In this document: in pieces, positions 8,326-15,680 of the stretch
How the letters are laid out: the number at the start of each line of letters is the position of its first letter
Position numbering within the stretch: position 1 is the stretch's first letter
NCBI GenBank assembly: GCA_947445035.1
Contig: CANFCK010000022.1
Coordinates: forward strand, 1 to 64,000
Direction of reading: 5' to 3'
DNA: 64,000 bases
Source: Deltaproteobacteria bacterium
Lineage (GTDB): Bacteria; Myxococcota_A; UBA796; SXON01
Translations under genes and position numbers: made by a program
The notes under the pieces: generated by a model
What the model was told of the DNA's origin: nothing
The model's database searches: none
The model's input: the letters and a program-made list of their open reading frames with translations, nothing else

Positions 8326-8658
8326 GTGACGAAGCTCCCGCCTACCGTCATCCTCCTCGGCTTCACCAGTTTGTTCACCGACGTCGGCTCGGAGATGATC
8401 TTTCCGCTCCTCCCGGTGTTCGTCACGGTGACGCTGGGCGCCTCGCCGGCGCTGCTCGGGGTGGTCGAAGGCGCGGCCTACACCGTGTCGAGTGTCTTGA
8501 AGCTGGCGGCAGGCCGGCTCTCCGATCGGCTGGGGAAACGAAGGCCGCCGGGAGGCGGCGGCGCCCACGGTGAGCGGCTGGAAAGGCTGCTTCACAAATC
8601 TGAAGTCTGGGTCCCCAACTCTCCCCGGACCATCGTCAAAAGCTGTTCCGCTCGGTAG
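8326..8658 (+). pseudogene. Truncated MFS transporter (first two helices only)
   Basis: From a GTG at 8326, about 70 residues read as the start of a major facilitator: LLGFTSLFTDVGSEMIFPLLP (helix 1), a periplasmic loop, LLGVVEGAAYTVSSVLKLAAG (helix 2) and the loop-2 motif GRLSDRLGKRRP. Similarity stops near 8545. The frame then runs to 8658 antisense over the 3' end of the histidine kinase gene and encodes non-membrane sequence. The remaining ten or so helices are missing, so this looks like a deletion scar, not a functional transporter. Confidence 0.75.
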
Positions 8659-10499
8659 GGCTTGCGCAGAAACCCCGCCAGGCCGAGTCCCCCGAAGCGG
8701 CCGGTGGCCTGTTGTTCGTTGTACCCGCTGGACAGGACCACCCGCACGGCGGGACGCAAGCGCTGGAGCCCGTGGAACGTCTCTTCGCCGTCGAGGCCGG
8801 GCATGGTCAGATCGAGCAGCACGAGGCCCACGCGGTCCTTGGCTTCGGCGTAGAGCGCCAGCGCGGATTCGCCGTCCTCGGCCTCCAACACCTCGATGCC
8901 ATGGTGCTCCAAGACGGCCCGGGCCAGATCGCGCACCGCCTCCTCGTCGTCCACCACGAGCACCGTGAGCCCTCGCGGCAGGACGGCGCCTGAGGACGCA
9001 GCGGTGACCTCTGCGGGGGCGACGCTCGAGATCGGGAGGAAGACCCGCACGGTGGTCCCTCGGCCCACCTCGCTGTAGACCTTGATCGCCCCGCGGTGGC
9101 CGCGGACAATGCCCACCGTCGCCGCCAGGCCCAGGCCGTGGCCGTTCGGCTTGGTCGTGAAGAAGGGATCGAACATGCGCCTGCGGGTGCGTTCGTCCAT
9201 CCCGCAGCCGCTGTCGGAGACATCGATGCAGACGTAGCTGCCCGCCGCCAGCTCGCCGTCCCCGTGCGCGTCGCGCACGTGCGCGGCCCCGACCCGCGCC
9301 GCCGTCACCTGCACGCGAACATCTCCGCCGGCCACCGGCAGCGAGTCCGCTGCGTTGACCATCAGGTTCATCACCACCCGTCGTAACTGCGTCGCGTCCG
9401 CCGCCACCGCGGGCAGCCGTGCGCCAGCGTCGACTTCGAGCCTCGCCCTCTCGGAGAACAAGCTTCGCGCCAGTTCGGCGGTTTCGCGGACCAGCGCGCT
9501 GACGTCCACCGGCTCCACCACGAAGCGCCCCTTGCCGGAATAGGCCAACATCTGTCCAGTCAAGTCGGCGGCGCGGTCAGCGGCGACGACCAGCCGCTCC
9601 ACCTCAGCCCGGCCGGGAGCGCCGAACGGGAGCTTCAGCAGCGCGAGGCTGGCGTTGCCCACCATCCCCACCAAAAGGTTGTTGAAATCGTGCGCGATGC
9701 CTCCGGCGAGCACGCCCAGCGACTCCATGCGTTGGGCGCGCTGCACCTGCACCTCGACCTGCACGGCATCGAGCCGGCGGCGGAGGGTGACGTCGAGGGC
9801 CACCCCCATCACCCCCGGGGTCGGGTCTTCGATACGCTCAAGGTGTACCTCGAACTCCCGGTCACCCACGCAGAACGCGCTTGCGCCGGGCGTCCCGTCG
9901 AGGGCGGCCTGGTGGTGGGGCCGGAGGTCGACATCCCCTCGGAGCGCGGCACCGACGTCCTGCCCGACGAGCGCGTCGGCCTTCGGCGCGAGCGTTTGGA
10001 CGAGCGCCCCGCCGATCCAGGTGATCCGGAGCGCCTCGTCGGTGGTCCACACCGCCCCGGGGAAGTGCTCGAGCACCCGGCGCAAGCGACCCTCCCTCTC
10101 GACAAGGGCCAAGCCGGCGTCACGGAGCTCGGTGATGTCCCGTGAGATACCCAATAGGTAAAGAGGCTGGCCCTCTTCATCCCGGATGGGGATCTTCTTG
10201 GTATGCAACCAGCGGAGGCCGTGCTCACGAGTCTCGATGGGCTCTTCGATGTCCACGACCTCGTCGCCCGCCAGCACCAACCGGTCGTTTCCGGTGAAGG
10301 TGTCGGCCGCCTCGGCGGTGAAGAAGTCGTAGTCGTTCTTGCCGATCAATGCGTCGCGCGGGTATCCCAGCAGGCGCTCACCCGCGGCGTTGAACCGTAT
10401 GAAACGAAGGTCAGCGGCGTCCTTGACGAAGATCATGTCGGGCAGATTTTCGACGATGCGTTCGAGGAGAATCCCGGTCTCGCCTAACTGACGTTTCAT
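8592..10499 (-). CDS. Hybrid PAS-sensor histidine kinase with receiver domain
   Basis: 635 residues. ATG at 10499 is chosen because a G-rich Shine-Dalgarno-like run precedes it and the PAS domain starts within 15 codons; the frame stays open further upstream without homology. Domains: PAS 1 (about 10-125), PAS 2 (about 130-245), HisKA with phosphoacceptor His270 in AGGIAHDFNNLL, HATPase with N-box VMNLMVNAADSL (about 376) and G-boxes DSGCGMD and GHGLGLA (about 430-460), then a receiver domain with Asp563 in LLDLTMPGLDG. No transmembrane segment, so probably a cytoplasmic sensor. The fused receiver implies a downstream phosphotransfer partner or self-control. No response regulator is adjacent. 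Confidence 0.93.
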   Translation of the reverse strand: MKRQLGETGILLERIVENLPDMIFVKDAADLRFIRFNAAGERLLGYPRDALIGKNDYDFFTAEAADTFTGNDRLVLAGDEVVDIEEPIETREHGLRWLHTKKIPIRDEEGQPLYLLGISRDITELRDAGLALVEREGRLRRVLEHFPGAVWTTDEALRITWIGGALVQTLAPKADALVGQDVGAALRGDVDLRPHHQAALDGTPGASAFCVGDREFEVHLERIEDPTPGVMGVALDVTLRRRLDAVQVEVQVQRAQRMESLGVLAGGIAHDFNNLLVGMVGNASLALLKLPFGAPGRAEVERLVVAADRAADLTGQMLAYSGKGRFVVEPVDVSALVRETAELARSLFSERARLEVDAGARLPAVAADATQLRRVVMNLMVNAADSLPVAGGDVRVQVTAARVGAAHVRDAHGDGELAAGSYVCIDVSDSGCGMDERTRRRMFDPFFTTKPNGHGLGLAATVGIVRGHRGAIKVYSEVGRGTTVRVFLPISSVAPAEVTAASSGAVLPRGLTVLVVDDEEAVRDLARAVLEHHGIEVLEAEDGESALALYAEAKDRVGLVLLDLTMPGLDGEETFHGLQRLRPAVRVVLSSGYNEQQATGRFGGLGLAGFLRKPYRAEQLLTMVRGELGTQTSDL

Positions 10500-11325
10500 A
10501 CGACCCCCCCCGACGCGCTGGGGCGAGAGTGACGGGCAATGACTTGAAGGCAGCGCATCGGCACAATCGTTCTTCCAGCCTACCATGGGTGGATCCTGCC
10601 ACCGAATGCGGTCGCGACCGAGTTCGCGCCGAGGCTTCAGAAGATTTCGCCCGGGCCGATCCATGGTGGCGTTTTGCCGCATTGGGTCGGCCGCTGGAGA
10701 GTTCGCTGCAGGTTTCCCGCAAGCTCCCGCTCCTGCTCGTCGGCACGTTCGCGCCCCTCGGTGGTCGTCTTGCTCAGCGAAGCCGATTGGCACCGCATCG
10801 AGCGCGGCGACCTGGCCCTGCCGCTGGGCTGGGGTCGGCCCGATGCACTACTCGCGATCTGACGCCAAGCGGTGGCGACGGATCGGGACTGGGCGGAGGG
10901 GTAGTTGGCTAAGGCGCGGGCTGACCTGGCCGCAGCCGTGCTCGTGGGGGCTGCAGGGCCATCCGTGTTCGCGATGCTGACGCAGATGGTGTTCGAAAAG
11001 TTCGCGACGGCGGCGTTGCTTCGCTCCGGTTCGATCACCCTGGCGTCGGCTTCCAGGACGCACAACGCGGCGTCGCTCATGGTCGCAGCGATGCGAATCC
11101 AGCGCGGCCTGATGGCTCCGATGGGCGGAACGCTGGTCTGGCACGCGGCGATGGAGGCCGCGACGCGCCGATGCGCCCGCCGCCGTCAGCCATCGCCGCG
11201 CCGGTCGATGGAGGGGCCCGCCGCTGTCACGTCTGTACCGGCTACCCCCGAAATCCGCCGGTACTTCGCGTCACCTACCGAAAGGGGCGCTCCCGGATAG
11301 CGACCGAAAAAGGTAGGTTTCGAGT
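10500..11325. pseudogene. Gene debris including a HEPN-like remnant
   Basis: No intact gene is convincing in these 825 bases. On the plus strand, 10905-11160 encodes a helical stretch (KARADLAAAVLV, then AMLTQMVFEKFATAALL and an Arg/His-containing THNAASLMVAAMR) that resembles HEPN-domain proteins. The same frame upstream holds VATDRDWAEG followed by an in-frame TAG at 10902, and before that a fragment ending LPLGWGRPDALLAI at a TGA near 10860. Downstream of about 11165 the frame degenerates into basic sequence. This fits a pseudogenised HEPN protein, but an intact short protein from the TTG at 10905 cannot be excluded. Confidence 0.35.
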
Positions 11326-12756
11326 CTAATTCGTCCCCACCGCAAACACCTTCATCGTGTTGGTCGCGCCTTTCATCGGCGTATTCCCTGCCAGCACCAC
11401 CACCTCCTGCCCCCGCTGCACCAACCCAGCCGCCAAAAGCCGCTCCTCGCCGAGCGCAATGAGGTCGTCGGTGTTGTGGACGCTGGGGGCCATCAGCGGG
11501 GTGACGCCCCAGGCCAACGCCAGGCGATCGAAGGTAGCGCGATTGGGCGTGAGGGCGTAAATCGGCCCGGGCGGGCGGGATTTCGAGGCCAGGATCGCCG
11601 TGGCCCCGCTCCAGGTGAAGACCACCAACGGTCGCGACACCTCCTGCACGGCATAGCAGGCCGAGCGGACCACGGTCTGGGCCGGACCGGCCAGGACGCT
11701 GACCTCGTCGATCGGCGCGCGCATCCACCGGCTGCTCTCGACTTCGCGGGCGATCCGGTCCATCGCTTCGACGGAACGCAGGGGGTAGCGGCCGGCAGCG
11801 GTCTCTCCTGAAAGCATGATGGCGTCGGTGCCATCGAGGATCGCGTTGGCCACGTCGGTGGTCTCGGCGCGGGTTGGGCGGGGGTTGCGCTCCATGGAGT
11901 CGAGCATCTGGGTGGCGGTGATGACCAGGACGCCGGCCTTGTTGGCGGCCGCGATGAGCTCCTTCTGGAGCACCGGCACGCGGGCAAAGTGGACTTCCAC
12001 GCCGAGGTCGCCGCGCGCAACCATGATGCCGTCCACCACGGCGAGGATTTCCGGCAGGTTGACGACGGCCTGGGGCTTCTCGATCTTGGCGATGATCGGG
12101 ACGGCCGGGTGTCCGAGCTTCTCCAACTCTTCGCGCAGCCCGAGTACGTCGCCGGCTTCCCGGACAAAGCTCAGCGCGACGTAGTCGACGCCCGCATCGA
12201 CGCCGACCTTGAGGTCCTCGCGGTCCTTCTCAGTGAGCGAAGGGGCCGAGACCGCCACGCCCGGGAGGTTGATGCCCTTGTGGGAGCCGAGCTCGCCGCC
12301 GTCGAGGATGGTGATGTCGACCTCGGCCGGGCTCGAGTCCAAGCGCACCGCAGCGACGGTCCCGGAGAGCGCCCCGTCGGCGAAGAGCACCGCGTCCCCA
12401 ACGCTGACGTCGCCCGCCATGCCCACGTACGTGGTGCCCATGCGGTTGCCCTCGGCGACGAAGTCTTCGTCCATGACCAACGTGAGCACGTCGTCGGTGG
12501 CCAGCGCCAGCGGGGCGGGGAGGTGACCCGTTCGGATCTTCGGTCCCTGCAGGTCGAGCAGGATGGCGATGCTGACGTCCGCGACGAGCGCGGCCCGGCG
12601 TACCCGCGAAACCGCCTCGCGGATGCTTTCAGCCGTCGAGTGCGAGCAGTTGATCCGGAAAACGTTGACCCCGGCGACGATGAGGGCGGCGACGGTGTCG
12701 GGATCGCGGGAGGCGGGGCCCAGGGTGGCGACAATGCGGGTACGGCGGGGGAGCAT
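11326..12756 (-). CDS. pyk: Pyruvate kinase
   Basis: 476 residues, normal length. Converts phosphoenolpyruvate and ADP to pyruvate and ATP. Recognisable in order: TKIVATLGPAS-type start (TRIVATLGPAS), VFRINCSHS, LLDLQGPKIRTG, the active-site stretch IIAKIEKPQAVVN with the catalytic Lys, MVARGDLGVE, TATQMLDSM and MLSGETAAGRYP, then the C-terminal allosteric domain. It is divergent from the DUF1304 gene with only 21 bases between the two ATGs, so at least one promoter must lie inside the opposite coding region. A plain single gene with no linked glycolytic neighbours. Confidence 0.96.
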   Translation of the reverse strand: MLPRRTRIVATLGPASRDPDTVAALIVAGVNVFRINCSHSTAESIREAVSRVRRAALVADVSIAILLDLQGPKIRTGHLPAPLALATDDVLTLVMDEDFVAEGNRMGTTYVGMAGDVSVGDAVLFADGALSGTVAAVRLDSSPAEVDITILDGGELGSHKGINLPGVAVSAPSLTEKDREDLKVGVDAGVDYVALSFVREAGDVLGLREELEKLGHPAVPIIAKIEKPQAVVNLPEILAVVDGIMVARGDLGVEVHFARVPVLQKELIAAANKAGVLVITATQMLDSMERNPRPTRAETTDVANAILDGTDAIMLSGETAAGRYPLRSVEAMDRIAREVESSRWMRAPIDEVSVLAGPAQTVVRSACYAVQEVSRPLVVFTWSGATAILASKSRPPGPIYALTPNRATFDRLALAWGVTPLMAPSVHNTDDLIALGEERLLAAGLVQRGQEVVVLAGNTPMKGATNTMKVFAVGTN

Positions 12757-12777
12757 CCGGCCCTGTTATGCCGCTGC

Positions 12778-13149
12778 ATGCTCGTCGCTGCCAGAATCGT
12801 CGCCGCCGTTGTCGCGCTTTTGCATGTGCAATTCCTGGTGGTGGAGATGTTCTTGTGGGAGAAGCCCTTCGGGCTCCGGGCCTTCCGCCAGTCGGCAGAG
12901 CAGGCCGCGCGCACGGCGCTCCTCGCCAAGAATCAGGGTCTCTACAATGGGATCCTGGCGGCGGGCATCGTCTGGGGCCTCGTACTTTCGTTGCAGGGGG
13001 CGCCGCACGCGCGGCAGGTGCTGAGCTTCTTCCTGGGCGCGGTGGTGGTGGCGGGGCTCTACGGGGGCACGACCGTCTCAAAGAACATCTTCGTCGTGCA
13101 GGCTGCTCCGGCGGCGCTCGCGCTCGTTCTCCTGTGGTCGGCCAAGTAG
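12778..13149 (+). CDS. DUF1304-family small membrane protein
   Basis: 123 residues from the ATG at 12778. Four predicted hydrophobic helices. The family signature is visible: LHVQFLVVEMFLWEKP at the first loop, then AKNQGLYNGILAAGIVWG, and a YGGTTVSKNIFVVQ stretch before the last helix. The family is widespread and of unknown function; members are integral inner-membrane proteins. It stands alone, divergent from pyk and followed after 21 bases by the FAN1-type nuclease. Confidence 0.85.
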   Translation: MLVAARIVAAVVALLHVQFLVVEMFLWEKPFGLRAFRQSAEQAARTALLAKNQGLYNGILAAGIVWGLVLSLQGAPHARQVLSFFLGAVVVAGLYGGTTVSKNIFVVQAAPAALALVLLWSAK

Positions 13150-13170
13150 CCCAAGGCGGAGGGTTCCCCG

Positions 13171-14745
13171 TTGACCCCGCGCTCGCCGCTGCCTGCCGAC
13201 GACCTTCGGACCGCCGTTGTCTGGGCGCTCGAGCGCGAGGGGCACCTGTTTGCCGCGGGCGAGCGCGTCGTGCTTGCCGCCATCCTCAGGCTGAGCGACG
13301 ACGCAGCTGAGCTGTACGCACGCTTGAGTCTGAGAGTGGGCGCTGTATTCCGCGTGGCGGGGCTGGCGTACGACTGCGCGAGCCCCGAGGTGCTCCGCGA
13401 GCTCGACACCGCCGAGCTGATCACCGCCACGATGCCCGACGTCTTGACGCTGCCCGCGTTCACCGGGGACCACCTGCGGGAGGTGTGCGCCCGCATGGGA
13501 CTGCGCAAGAGCGGTGCGCGAGCGGAGCTTCTGGCCCGGCTCGCCGACCTTCGTTGGCGCGGACCGGGCGAAGCCGCGATCCTCGTTCGCCACCGCCAGC
13601 TCCTCGATCGGGTTGAGCGGCTGGGCGGTTTTGACCGCGCGTTGGCGCCCATGGAACGAATCGCCGGCACGAAGTGGGCCGAGTACGCCACGACGTCAGG
13701 TGCGGGAGCCTTCCCCGACCGCCGCACGCTGCTGACCTATGAGCGGGCCCGGCGAGGCGAGCTCGCGCCCGATCAGGCGTCTGCCATCGCTCGGGCGGGA
13801 CGCCCTCCGTGGGGCCGCTCTCCCTTCCGCTACGCCGTTGCCGCCGTGCTCGAAGCGGCACCGGGCGCCGACGTCCTGGCCACCATTCCCGGACTCGCCC
13901 TGGAAACCGCCCGGGCCCTGGAGGCCGAGGCTCGCCCCGCTGAGGCCCTGGCCCTCTGCAGAGGGAGCGATTCGGACCCGGAGACCGCCCTTGCGTTGGC
14001 GCGCACCGGGAAGCGCCTGGCACGAGCCCTCGGCCAGCCGTGGAAACCGGCGGAACCGCTGCGAAAGCCGCCGGAGCGTCGGTTGTGGCTGATGCGCCAC
14101 GGCATCGGCGGAGACGGTCGCCCGACGTGGCGCGGCCCAGACGACGTGGACGGGGTCTCGATCGAAGCGGCCGTGCTCCGCCGGATCGCCGCCGCGGGTC
14201 GCGAAGCGATTCACGCTGAAAACTGGCTTTGGTCCAGCCTTTTCGCCCTGGTCTTCCGCGAATTGTATTGGCTGCCGCTCCCGGGGCGGCTGCCCACCGC
14301 CCGACGGGGGGGGCCGACCGACCTCGGCACGCCTTCGTTCTATGAAGCGCGTCGTGTCGCGGCCGAGGCAACGCTGGACAAGCTCCGGAGCGAAGGCCTC
14401 GCCCCCTTCGCCGCGGCCTGGTCGGGCGAGCGCCTGGACGGGCTGGTCGCTGCCGAACTCTCCTTGTCGATCGGGCTTCGTTTGGATGGTGAGCTGATCG
14501 CCGCAGTGCTCTCCAGGGTGTTGAGGCTGGGGCGCTCCGCGGCCAGGGGTCTCCCCGACCTCCTGGTCTTGACGGGTCCGGCGGCGAGGCTGGAGGACGC
14601 CGTGCCGGGAAATCTTCCAGAGTGCTCTTTCTTTGCTGAAATAAAGGGACCTACCGACGCGCTTAGCGACGCCCAGCGCCTGTGGCATGACAATCTTGTC
14701 ATGTCATCGAAGTACGTGGAAATCTGGTATGTTAGCGAGCGGTGA
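13171..14745 (+). CDS. FAN1-type structure-specific nuclease (VRR-NUC domain)
   Basis: 524 residues from a TTG at 13171. An N-terminal helical region precedes a SAP-like segment (about 97-126, FTGDHLREVCARMGLRKSG), then a long Arg/Glu-rich TPR-like region. The C-terminal VRR-NUC domain shows the catalytic set: Glu in an earlier helix, GLPDLLVL with Asp near 463 and AEIKGPTD with Glu490-X-Lys492, followed by LSDAQRLWHDNL. This order matches FAN1, which incises branched DNA 5' flaps and acts in crosslink repair in eukaryotes; bacterial homologues share the nuclease activity. Roles in this organism are inferred. No repair genes adjoin it. Confidence 0.85.
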   Translation: MTPRSPLPADDLRTAVVWALEREGHLFAAGERVVLAAILRLSDDAAELYARLSLRVGAVFRVAGLAYDCASPEVLRELDTAELITATMPDVLTLPAFTGDHLREVCARMGLRKSGARAELLARLADLRWRGPGEAAILVRHRQLLDRVERLGGFDRALAPMERIAGTKWAEYATTSGAGAFPDRRTLLTYERARRGELAPDQASAIARAGRPPWGRSPFRYAVAAVLEAAPGADVLATIPGLALETARALEAEARPAEALALCRGSDSDPETALALARTGKRLARALGQPWKPAEPLRKPPERRLWLMRHGIGGDGRPTWRGPDDVDGVSIEAAVLRRIAAAGREAIHAENWLWSSLFALVFRELYWLPLPGRLPTARRGGPTDLGTPSFYEARRVAAEATLDKLRSEGLAPFAAAWSGERLDGLVAAELSLSIGLRLDGELIAAVLSRVLRLGRSAARGLPDLLVLTGPAARLEDAVPGNLPECSFFAEIKGPTDALSDAQRLWHDNLVMSSKYVEIWYVSER

Positions 14746-14800
14746 ATCGCTTGATAGGTATGAGGTGGGATCGAGTACCGACTTTGTGATTCCGCGTGCA

Positions 14801-14828
14801 TTGACACGTCAACGGGCGGGTGTATGCT
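14801..14828 (+). promoter_or_regulatory. Promoter with a palindrome over the -35 box
   Basis: A consensus -35 TTGACA (14801-14806), a 16-base spacer and a -10 TATGCT (14823-14828) stand 57 bases before the HTH gene. The -35 is embedded in the palindrome TTGACACGTCAA (14801-14812), an obvious potential operator. The identical 12-mer is at 49744 before a ParA-type gene and a variant is at 45406 before a DnaA-like ATPase. Confidence 0.7.
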
Positions 14829-14835
14829 GTGCCTG

Positions 14836-14853
14836 CGGGGTGTACAGACCCCG
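14836..14853 (+). other. Hairpin in the 5' leader of the HTH gene
   Basis: CGGGGT, a six-base loop and ACCCCG form a compact stem just after the predicted transcription start. It ends 31 bases before the ATG. No U-run follows, so it is more likely a leader structure that stabilises the transcript or affects translation than a terminator. Its role is unknown. Confidence 0.4.
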
Positions 14854-14884
14854 GTTGGGAACAGGACCAGAAACCGAGGGAATC

Positions 14885-15133
14885 ATGCCGATTGCATCGA
14901 CCCGCAGCCGAGAGCGCGTCGCACGAAACTTCGTCAAGAGCTACGGACGCACCCGCTTCCGCCGGCTCCTCGAAGCGCTCGCCCAGTCCGAATCCGGGCA
15001 GACGCTGGCGGATGAGTTCGACGTCAGCCGCGAGCGCATCCGTCAGTGGAAGAACACCTTCGGTACCGTCATCACGGTGTACCAGGTGCATCCCGAGGTG
15101 GAACGCCTGCTTCGCGAGCGCCGTACCGCCTAG
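14885..15133 (+). CDS. Small helix-turn-helix DNA-binding protein
   Basis: 82 residues. ATG at 14885 is preceded by CCGAGGGA. Residues about 22-56 form a clear HTH: ALAQSESGQTLADEF, a turn, VSRERIRQWKNTFG as the recognition helix, then a short strand TVITVYQVHPE. The N-terminus is basic (RSRERVARNF), suitable for DNA contact. It resembles transposase-type or sigma-type HTHs but is complete and isolated, so a small transcription factor is likely. It has the best promoter in the window, overlapped by a palindrome that it may bind itself (inference). Its stop overlaps the stop of the convergent GNAT gene by 4 bases. Confidence 0.75.
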   Translation: MPIASTRSRERVARNFVKSYGRTRFRRLLEALAQSESGQTLADEFDVSRERIRQWKNTFGTVITVYQVHPEVERLLRERRTA

Positions 15134-15648
15134 TCCCGTGGAGAGCCCTCGCCGAGCTCCAACCGCATCAGGTGGTATTCCTGGCCGTTGTTGAACTCGT
15201 TCGGCAAGAGGTCCACGGACACAAAACCGAACTTGGCCCGGTAGACCGCGATGGCGCGGTGGTTGTTACTGGCCACCGCGAGCGCGATTCGCTTGACCGC
15301 GTGCGCCTTGAGCTGGTCGATGACCCCCTGCAAAAGCCGCGTGCCGAGCCCGTGGCCGCGCCAACCCGGGCGTAGGGCCATGTTGAAGATGACCACTTCT
15401 TCCGGGTCGTCGAAGTTGCGGAAGGTGTGACAGGCCCCGATCACCAGCGTGTCCGCCTTGATGAGAAACAACCTACCGAAGCGCATCAACCCGCCGAGCG
15501 TGTAGCGGCTGAAGGTGGGCTCGGTGTAGCTGTGCAGGTCGAGCTCGGTCAGGACCGGGATGAGCGCCGGATCGTGGATGTCGCACTCGACGATCGACAG
15601 GTCGTACCCTTCACTGTTGAGCGAGCGGGTGAGGTGGTATCGATCCAT
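15130..15648 (-). CDS. GNAT-family N-acetyltransferase
   Basis: 172 residues. The GNAT fold is recognised by the acetyl-CoA-binding motif A (MALRPGWRGHGLGTRLLQ, RGHGLG being the Q/RxxGxG/A loop) followed by VASNNHRAIAVYRAKFGF, the typical motif B. Substrate cannot be inferred; the overall arrangement is close to RimI/ribosomal-protein or small-molecule acetyltransferases. It is divergent from pepP with 32 bases between and converges on the HTH gene. Confidence 0.88.
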   Translation of the reverse strand: MDRYHLTRSLNSEGYDLSIVECDIHDPALIPVLTELDLHSYTEPTFSRYTLGGLMRFGRLFLIKADTLVIGACHTFRNFDDPEEVVIFNMALRPGWRGHGLGTRLLQGVIDQLKAHAVKRIALAVASNNHRAIAVYRAKFGFVSVDLLPNEFNNGQEYHLMRLELGEGSPRD

Positions 15649-15680
15649 GGGTCCCGGGGGTAACCTGATAGACCCACCGA

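Noticed and set aside
10637..11080. Minus-strand frame with a PAS-like start (DAALCVLEADARVIE)
   Set aside because: The likeness ends after about 25 residues, no fold can be completed, and a plus-strand HEPN-like reading covers the same bases.
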